Below are positions 58,366-64,000 of a stretch of DNA of 64,000 nt, piece by piece (the stretch's first letter is position 1; the number at the start of each line of letters is the position of its first letter). A model generated the notes under the pieces. That model was not told where the DNA came from and ran no database searches. It was given only the letters and a program-made list of their open reading frames with translations. Both the position numbers and the translations under genes were made by a program. The stretch is from Necropsobacter massiliensis (GTDB lineage Bacteria > Pseudomonadota > Gammaproteobacteria > Enterobacterales > Pasteurellaceae), in the NCBI RefSeq assembly GCF_000827595.2, contig NZ_LN776183.1:62001-126000 (forward strand), read 5' to 3'.

Positions 58366-59268
58366 TCATCCTCCTTGAACTACCCGATATCCACGTTCTT
58401 CAATCAAATGTTTAATCGGTTCAATGTCGCTTTCTTCGGGGGTAGGAAGGTTTTTTAAAGCATAGGGTTTATTGATTAATTCATATTTTGGCGTACCAAA
58501 TTGATGAAATGGTAGAATGTGAACTTCTTCGATGGCGGCAAAGGCATGGAGAAAACGCAATACTTTTTCTACGTTTTCCATTGAAAGCGTATAAGTTGGG
58601 ATTAACGGCAGACGAGGGATTAGATTAATACCTTTTTCATAGAGTCTTTGGAAATTAGAAAGCACGCGGTCTAAGTGGATATGCAATTTTCTTTTAGCTT
58701 TAGTTTCATCCATAATTTTGAAGTCGAAAAGGACTTCGTCGCAGTATTGAGCGACGGAATAAAAGTCGTCAAAATTACAATCACCGGCAGTTTCAATGGC
58801 AGTCGAAATGCCGAGACGTTTGAGTTCTTTAAGTAATTGGCTGGCGAATTCCGCTTGTAGTAATACTTCTCCACCTGAAAGAGTAACGCCGCCACCAGAA
58901 GTGCGGTAAAAAATTTCGTCTTTTAGAATTTTATCAATAAGTACATGAAGGCTGATATCATAGCCAATCCATTCCAATGCACCGCTTGGACATTCCTTGG
59001 GATCGTTGCTGCACAGGTCGTTATGAATACATTTTGATAAACGACGAACTAGCTGTGGTTGGTAAGATATTGATTCAGGGTTTGCACACCAAGGACAGCG
59101 GTGTGCACAACCTTTAAAGAATATTACTGTACGAATACCCTTGCCATCATTGAGTGAATAACGTTGAATATTGAATATTCGCCCCAGATGACCTTTTGGC
59201 TTAGTAAAATAAGCTGAATGGGTTGAGTCTGTTTTACAGTTGATGCGATGTTCTACGAATGATGTCAT
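58366..59268 (-). CDS. pflC: Glycyl-radical enzyme activating enzyme (PflC-like)
   Basis: This radical-SAM protein would generate the glycyl radical on the neighbouring PflD. I start it at the ATG at 59268 (AGGAAA upstream), overlapping pflD by 35 bp, giving 300 residues. It has the SAM cluster motif CAHRCPWC (CX3CX2C), the GGEVLLQ SAM-binding segment and TSGGGVTLSGGE. The extra ferredoxin-like insert reads KCIHNDLC...KECPSG, in which the second Cys that I remember from E. coli PflC (CLHCAKC) is Asn, so the auxiliary 4Fe-4S site may be altered. A USS lies inside (about 58907). Confidence 0.9.
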   Translation of the reverse strand: MTSFVEHRINCKTDSTHSAYFTKPKGHLGRIFNIQRYSLNDGKGIRTVIFFKGCAHRCPWCANPESISYQPQLVRRLSKCIHNDLCSNDPKECPSGALEWIGYDISLHVLIDKILKDEIFYRTSGGGVTLSGGEVLLQAEFASQLLKELKRLGISTAIETAGDCNFDDFYSVAQYCDEVLFDFKIMDETKAKRKLHIHLDRVLSNFQRLYEKGINLIPRLPLIPTYTLSMENVEKVLRFLHAFAAIEEVHILPFHQFGTPKYELINKPYALKNLPTPEESDIEPIKHLIEERGYRVVQGG

Positions 59269-61534
59269 CTTGAATTTCCTTCGACAACTCAACAAAAAAA
59301 GCGCTATAGCCGGCCACTCTCACCACTAAACCTGCAAAATCTTGAGGACGTTTTTGCGCTTCACGTAAGGTCTCTGCGTTCAATACGTTAAATTGTATAT
59401 GTTGTAATTTGAGTTTACTAAAAGCTTGTAAGAAATCAGCAAGCTTATTCAAGCCGTTGTCGCCATCTAAGGTAGCAGGAGTAAATTTTACATTTAATAG
59501 TGTGCCATTCGAGAGTAAATAATTATCCAATTTACTCACAGATTTTAGCACTGCGGTTGGTCCGTGTTGATCTTGTCCAAGCATTGGTGATAAACCGCCA
59601 TCGGCAAGTTGTTCTTTGGCATATCTACCATCTGGCGTCGCCCCAACTACAGCGCCTAATGGCACGTGAGCCGATACAGTGTAGGAGCCAGGTGAGAAAT
59701 GTCCGCCACGAGGATTTGTGTATTTTTCCACTTCCTTGCAGTATAAACGAAGTAATTCGGCGCTGATGTTATCCACTTCGTCAATATCATTGCCGTATTT
59801 TTCAAAGCGGTTGATTAAGCGGGTACGGATTTTTTGTCCTTCTTCGGTTGCAAAGTTAGAACGTAGCACGTCAAGTAATTGATTAAAACTCAATCGTTTT
59901 TCATTAAACACGATACCTCTTAAGGCGTGTAATGAATCGCTCAGATTGGCAATACCGATGCCTTGTACGCCTGAAAAATTATATCTTGCTCCCCCTTCTG
60001 TGATATCTTTACCATTTTGAATGCAGTCTAATACGAATGATGAGAGTAACGGTACTGGCGCCCAGTCGCGGTGCCCGATATCACAAATGTTGCTGCCTTC
60101 TGCCATCAATTTTACATAATAGCGAATATTTGCCTTGATTTGTTCGAATAGGCTTTCGTAAGTGAGATTTGCAGTATTTTCATTTTCGTAGAGCGTGATT
60201 TCCATGACTTTCAATAGGTTAAACATCGCGATGTCGTGTAAACCGTAAGTGCGACCTGGAATTGACAATTCTACGCAGCCCACTACAGAATAATCACGGG
60301 CATCTTCTAATTTAACACCTCGATTTAGGAACGCCGGTACAATAACTTCATCATTGAAAATTTGCGGAATTCCTGTGCCTAAGCGAATAGTCTCGGCTGT
60401 TTTGAGCAAGAATTTACGATCGATCAGTTCATTAATTCGCACGCCTAAATTTGGTTGTGGCAAGCATACATCTTGGTAAGCCTCTAAACATAAGAATGAT
60501 AATTCGTTTACCGCACTATGCCCAATTTTATCCAAACCGCCTAATAATGCAGTGTAGCCGGATGGAAAGCCGGCAAAGTATCTTGCGCTACCAGTTGAGC
60601 GCAATAATACGATATCATTACATTTTACCCAAAGGCTGGTTAAATATTCTTTTAAATCGGCAATATTTTCACCATTTGCCACAGATGCACGATAAAACGG
60701 CAACATATATTGGTCGAACCGCCCAAGAGAAATAGAGCTAGCATTAGATTCATATTGCAAAATGATGTTTATATACCAGAATAATTGGCAAGCCTGATAG
60801 AAATCAGTCGGTTTATTTTCCACCACAAATTCAGAAATGTCTGCAATACGAAGCAATTCTGTTTTACGCACAGTATCCGCACAATTTATCGCCATTTCAC
60901 GAGCTAGTGTCACATAACGCAAAATATGACGTTGTGATGCTTTTAGCAAGATTAGCACCGCTTGATAAAAATCATTGTTAGGTTTTTTATCACAAAGTGC
61001 GGTCAATTCTGCCACCAATTTGCCCAGACCGTTTTCAAGCAAACGTGGGTAATCAATGATAATATGTCCTTGCCCTTTATCTGTTTGATTGATGCTGAAA
61101 ATCCGTTTTGTTTCAGCATCACGTACAATTGGTGGAATTTGGGCATTGATAAAATCTTTCATGGAACGTTTTTCCCAATAGGGAAACAGTGTTTCACGAT
61201 AGTATTGTTTATCTTCCTCCGAAATGAAGAATTTATCCTGTGGTCGTGTCGAAAATATATCCAGTTCTTGTAAAATCCAGTATGGATCCATCTCTGGTGA
61301 AATTATTCCAGCACGAGGTTTTACTGTACGATTTCCTGCTATCAATTCATTTTCACGAATAGAAATCTGCACTTTATCTAATATATTCGCAGTTGCTTTT
61401 GCTCGGCGAATAATAGTTGGTTCGCCTTCCGTTTGTTGATGACTTTCCGTATAAAGTATAGATCGTTCTAAAGAAATTTCACGGCCGCCAGTAAATAAAC
61501 CCGTTTTGAGTAAATTAATGCGAGAACTAGTCAT
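59234..61534 (-). CDS. pflD: Glycyl-radical enzyme of the PflD type, substrate uncertain
   Basis: The 766-residue enzyme matches E. coli PflD in length and sequence character. The active-site Cys420 lies in VVGCVEL and the radical Gly742 in RVAGYSAFF near the end. True pyruvate formate-lyase has two adjacent Cys; this has one with a following V-E, as in the dehydratase/C-O lyase branches, so it is probably not a pyruvate formate-lyase. AGGA precedes the ATG. It is between pflC and the PTS genes, so its substrate should derive from a PTS-imported, phosphorylated polyol or sugar. The gene is AT-richer than the core of the window and has one USS (about 60993). Confidence 0.9.
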   Translation of the reverse strand: MTSSRINLLKTGLFTGGREISLERSILYTESHQQTEGEPTIIRRAKATANILDKVQISIRENELIAGNRTVKPRAGIISPEMDPYWILQELDIFSTRPQDKFFISEEDKQYYRETLFPYWEKRSMKDFINAQIPPIVRDAETKRIFSINQTDKGQGHIIIDYPRLLENGLGKLVAELTALCDKKPNNDFYQAVLILLKASQRHILRYVTLAREMAINCADTVRKTELLRIADISEFVVENKPTDFYQACQLFWYINIILQYESNASSISLGRFDQYMLPFYRASVANGENIADLKEYLTSLWVKCNDIVLLRSTGSARYFAGFPSGYTALLGGLDKIGHSAVNELSFLCLEAYQDVCLPQPNLGVRINELIDRKFLLKTAETIRLGTGIPQIFNDEVIVPAFLNRGVKLEDARDYSVVGCVELSIPGRTYGLHDIAMFNLLKVMEITLYENENTANLTYESLFEQIKANIRYYVKLMAEGSNICDIGHRDWAPVPLLSSFVLDCIQNGKDITEGGARYNFSGVQGIGIANLSDSLHALRGIVFNEKRLSFNQLLDVLRSNFATEEGQKIRTRLINRFEKYGNDIDEVDNISAELLRLYCKEVEKYTNPRGGHFSPGSYTVSAHVPLGAVVGATPDGRYAKEQLADGGLSPMLGQDQHGPTAVLKSVSKLDNYLLSNGTLLNVKFTPATLDGDNGLNKLADFLQAFSKLKLQHIQFNVLNAETLREAQKRPQDFAGLVVRVAGYSAFFVELSKEIQDDIIRRTSHQL

Positions 61535-61552
61535 TTTTGATTCCTTGATACG

Positions 61553-61864
61553 TTATGCCAAATGTGTTGCGATTTTGTCCAGGATTTGTGGCGCTTTTTT
61601 CACAGCATCGCTAATTCCGATTTTTGCCATAGGTTTACCTGCAAAGCGTTCTTCATTTTTGATACCAATATCTTTTGTTAAGATGATGAAATCTGCTTTT
61701 GCTATATCATCAGTGGTTAATTCATTTTCAATACCAATAGAACCTTGAGTTTCTACTTTACATTCCCAGCCACGAGCTTTTGCAGCACTTTCAAGGGCTT
61801 CTGCTGCCATATAAGTATGAGCGACGCCGGATGGACAAGCGGTTACAGCAATAATGTATGTCAT
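61553..61864 (-). CDS. frwB: Fructose-like PTS enzyme IIB
   Basis: This 103-residue cytoplasmic domain carries phosphate from IIA to the sugar. The phosphorylated Cys10 is in VTACPSGVAHTYMAAEAL, the fructose-type IIB signature. I use the ATG at 61864 with AAGGAGTT upstream; an ATG 14 codons earlier lies inside the end of frwC and lacks a site. It follows frwC by 28 bases and precedes pflD by 18. Confidence 0.95.
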   Translation of the reverse strand: MTYIIAVTACPSGVAHTYMAAEALESAAKARGWECKVETQGSIGIENELTTDDIAKADFIILTKDIGIKNEERFAGKPMAKIGISDAVKKAPQILDKIATHLA

Positions 61865-61892
61865 AATTAACTCCTTGGAGGTTTTGTATAAA

Positions 61893-62966
61893 TTAAATAA
61901 ATTCAATATTCAAATCATCATTAGATTCATCAGTTCTCAATGGCGTATTTTTAGTTAATTTTTTCAAAATAACGATAGACAGCGCACACACTAATGAACC
62001 TACAATCATGCCTACGAGATAACCTAGTTTGCCTGTGACGACCGGTAGTACGATAATTCCTCCCCAACCGGCATAACATTCTGCACCGAGTAAGACAGAA
62101 ACAACACCGCCAGCAACCGCACCTAGCATAGTTGATGGAATTATTCGCAATGGATCCGAAGCTGCAAATGGAATCGCGCCTTCACTTATACCAACACAGC
62201 CCATAATAATAGCTGCTTTACCAGCTTCACGTTCATCAGCAGTGAATAAATTTTTGGCTAAAAATGTGGCTAAACCAGCTCCAATGGCCGGTACTGCGAT
62301 TGCAATGGCTATGGCTGCAACAATATTGTAAATGCCTTCACCAACACAAATCAGCATAAATGCGTAGGCAACTTTATTTACAGGACCGCCTAAATCAAAA
62401 CCGATCATGGCACAGGTAATAATTGCGAGTATTACCGCGCCACTTGCTTGCATTCCTTTTAACCAAGTGGTTAAGCTCGTAGTCAAATATCCAATAGGCT
62501 CACCTAGACCCCACATCATAATACCTGCGGTAATAAATGTGCCGATAATCGGGATGATGAAAATAGGCATAACCGAGCGTAACACTTGCGGTACTTTGAT
62601 CTTTTTTAAATAAAACACCACAATACCACCGATTAAACCCGCAAATAATGCGCCAAAAAATCCGGCTCCAAATGAATTGCCCACCCAAGCCGCAATTGCA
62701 CAAGGTGCAAGTGCCGCGCGTTCTGCAATGGAATAGCCGATGTAAGCCGCTAGGAATGGGGTCATTAGTGTTAAACCCGCTACGCCAATGTTAAATAATT
62801 TATGTAAAAATGGATCATTTGTCACATCCGGCACGCCACCTTGTCCAAATAACATTACAGCTACGGCTAACAAGATCCCACCTGATACCACAAATGGAAT
62901 CATATGTGACACCCCTGTCATTAAATGTTGACGAGTGTGTTTTAAAATCTGAGTTAAGTCATTCAT
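61893..62966 (-). CDS. frwC: Fructose-like PTS enzyme IIC (permease)
   Basis: This 357-residue inner-membrane domain forms the sugar channel of a fructose-family PTS. It shows GVSHMIPFVVSGGILLA, the conserved GFDLGGPVNKVAYAF, the IIC motif MGCVGISEGAIPFAASDP and about nine helices. Two ATGs are close; I chose 62966, since AGGAG lies 6 bases upstream of it and abuts the other. It is the first gene of frwC-frwB-pflD-pflC, divergent from the PTS phosphotransferase gene. The true sugar is not known. Confidence 0.93.
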   Translation of the reverse strand: MNDLTQILKHTRQHLMTGVSHMIPFVVSGGILLAVAVMLFGQGGVPDVTNDPFLHKLFNIGVAGLTLMTPFLAAYIGYSIAERAALAPCAIAAWVGNSFGAGFFGALFAGLIGGIVVFYLKKIKVPQVLRSVMPIFIIPIIGTFITAGIMMWGLGEPIGYLTTSLTTWLKGMQASGAVILAIITCAMIGFDLGGPVNKVAYAFMLICVGEGIYNIVAAIAIAIAVPAIGAGLATFLAKNLFTADEREAGKAAIIMGCVGISEGAIPFAASDPLRIIPSTMLGAVAGGVVSVLLGAECYAGWGGIIVLPVVTGKLGYLVGMIVGSLVCALSIVILKKLTKNTPLRTDESNDDLNIEFI

Positions 62967-63273
62967 GGTCATCTCCTGAAAATTATTATTGGAATTAAAA
63001 TAACATCAGAACGTTATTGGCAAATATATTAGGAAAAAGCAAAAAAGTGGAATAGTGGATTTTTTTATTATTTTCTGGATTTTTGTATTCTTTTATTCAA
63101 AGTGTGAAGTACTTCAAATTTTTTTAATATATTATAACTTAATGATTTTTAGGTGTGATTGTAAAATAATAAGTATCTTACATTTATCCAGTTTTTAGAT
63201 TTTTTTTCATATAGCTTGATATTCGTCCATTTCGTATTCTATAAAACACAAACATACATATAGGAGCTTGGCG
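62967..63273. promoter_or_regulatory. AT-rich divergent promoter region of the PTS/glycyl-radical island
   Basis: The 307 bases drive frwC to the left and the HPr-EI gene to the right. A CRP-like site TGTGA-AGTACT-TCAAA (63103-63118) includes the perfect 12-bp palindrome TGAAGTACTTCA (63105-63116). A second TGTGA lies near 63155. AGGAG at 63262-63266 is the right-hand ribosome-binding site. Glucose control through CRP would fit a PTS operon. Confidence 0.5.
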
Positions 63274-64000
63274 ATGTCTTTACAAATTCAATTTATCTGC
63301 GAATTGCCTAATGGTATTCATGCACGTCCGGCAAGCCATATAGAAGCCGTGTGTAAACATTTTAAAGCCGATATTCAATGGATGAATGAACGCACTCAAA
63401 TAATCGGTGATGCTAAAAGCGTACTTTCCCTAATTGGTACTAATACTATGAAAAATGATGCTTGCCGCTTAACGATTGACGGTGAAGATGAGCAAGCTGC
63501 CTTTGAACGCTTAAAAACTTATCTCGAAAATGAATTTCCGTTCTGTGATGAGATACTTACTCAAATGAATGGTAATGTTGAACCGTTACCGCGCTCACTT
63601 GCTAATCTCAAGCCGAAAATTATTCGGGCAAAAACAGTTTGTAATGGTTCAGCCAAAGGTAAGCTGCATATAGTGGGGGGAATTGATTTTACAAAATACT
63701 CTGATTTCCCGATTGTTTGTTCTCTGGATGAAGAAGCTGGGCAACTAAAAAGTGCGGTTAAAAATTTGCAAAAATTCATTAATATGCAAATTAGTCTTGC
63801 CACTGACTCATCAAAGGATATTTTGGCAGCCCATTTGGCTATTTTGACAGATAGTCAGTTTAATCAAAAATTAATAGAGAGTGTAGCAGAAACAGGCTGT
63901 GCGGGCAGTGCTATTGTGGCGACCGCTGAGTACTTTAGTGCACAATTTAAATCCTCCGATAGTGAATATTTGCGAGAGCGCGAATTAGATATCCGTGATA
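63274..64000 (+). CDS. ptsA: Multiphosphoryl transfer protein (HPr-EI fusion), N-terminal part
   Basis: The frame is open from the ATG at 63274 (AGGAG upstream) through the window end, giving 242 residues. The N-terminal HPr domain has the phosphorylated His in PNGIHARPASH and a regulatory-Ser region (GDAKSVLSLIGTNTM). From about residue 108 an EI N-terminal domain begins (RSLANLKPKIIRAKTVCNGSAKGKL). This matches E. coli PtsA/FrwA, which ends in a IIA domain, so the missing IIA of the adjacent IIB and IIC is expected beyond base 64000. A USS encodes KSAVKN (about 63749). Confidence 0.92.
   Translation, partial: MSLQIQFICELPNGIHARPASHIEAVCKHFKADIQWMNERTQIIGDAKSVLSLIGTNTMKNDACRLTIDGEDEQAAFERLKTYLENEFPFCDEILTQMNGNVEPLPRSLANLKPKIIRAKTVCNGSAKGKLHIVGGIDFTKYSDFPIVCSLDEEAGQLKSAVKNLQKFINMQISLATDSSKDILAAHLAILTDSQFNQKLIESVAETGCAGSAIVATAEYFSAQFKSSDSEYLRERELDIRD

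Noticed and set aside
1-64000. CRISPR array, prophage, insertion sequence, rRNA operon
   Set aside because: I found no spaced direct repeats, transposase or phage genes, or rRNA-like sequence; the only frequent repeat is the USS.

Overview
The window is chromosomal DNA of a member of the Pasteurellaceae. I count by eye about 44 exact copies, on both strands, of the Haemophilus-type uptake signal sequence (USS) AAGTGCGGT, the DNA-uptake tag of the Haemophilus/Aggregatibacter/Pasteurella branch. Gene order also fits: folK-pcnB-dksA...comEC-msbA-lpxK-kdsB-uvrC and fur-fldA-ybfE-ybfF/seqA-menE-mscK-aroC-mepA...lpxM are, from memory, runs also found in Haemophilus influenzae. Most of the window looks near 50% GC in the lines I sampled, high for this family. 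I cannot name the species.

Layout. 0-13.7 kb: the end of metX, folK, pcnB (apparently starting at AUU), dksA, a gabD set between dksA and comEC, the DNA-uptake channel gene comEC behind a candidate competence (CRP-S) promoter, then a lipid A/KDO operon (msbA, lpxK, ycaR, kdsB) and uvrC. 13.8-19.4 kb: a three-gene iron-acquisition cassette comprising a TonB-dependent receptor behind a Fur box, a small secreted hemophilin/HphA-like hemophore, and a Slam outer-membrane translocator. 19.7-27 kb: L-lactate permease and dehydrogenase, quinol-dependent NO reductase, and a divergent AraC regulator/AhpD-like pair. 27.4-34 kb: gyrA, ubiG, fur, fldA, ybfE, ybfF and seqA. 33.9-46.4 kb: menE, mscK, aroC, mepA, a cystine-type symporter, yfcA, lpxM, apt and dnaX, which carries an A10 slippery tract. 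46.6-50.9 kb: a Na+/H+ antiporter, a YafD-type phosphatase/nuclease, a RidA protein, a YwiC-like membrane protein and a Sel1-repeat protein. 50.9-58.1 kb: parC and parE with a copper nitrite reductase gene between them, then argA and grxA. 58.2-64 kb: an AT-richer catabolic island with a glycyl-radical enzyme, its activase, fructose-like PTS components and the start of an HPr-EI-type fusion.

How it works together. NirK (54 kb) and NorB (25 kb) together would reduce nitrite to NO and then N2O, so a truncated denitrification/NO-detoxification route is split over 28 kb. L-lactate oxidation can feed the quinone pool that NorB uses. The receptor-hemophore-Slam cassette would bring in heme under Fur control, and fur itself is in the window. 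The PTS plus glycyl-radical operon would import and phosphorylate a sugar or polyol and open it anaerobically. USS motifs recur as parts of terminators, stop codons and protein linkers. I saw no rRNA, tRNA, CRISPR array, prophage or insertion sequence.
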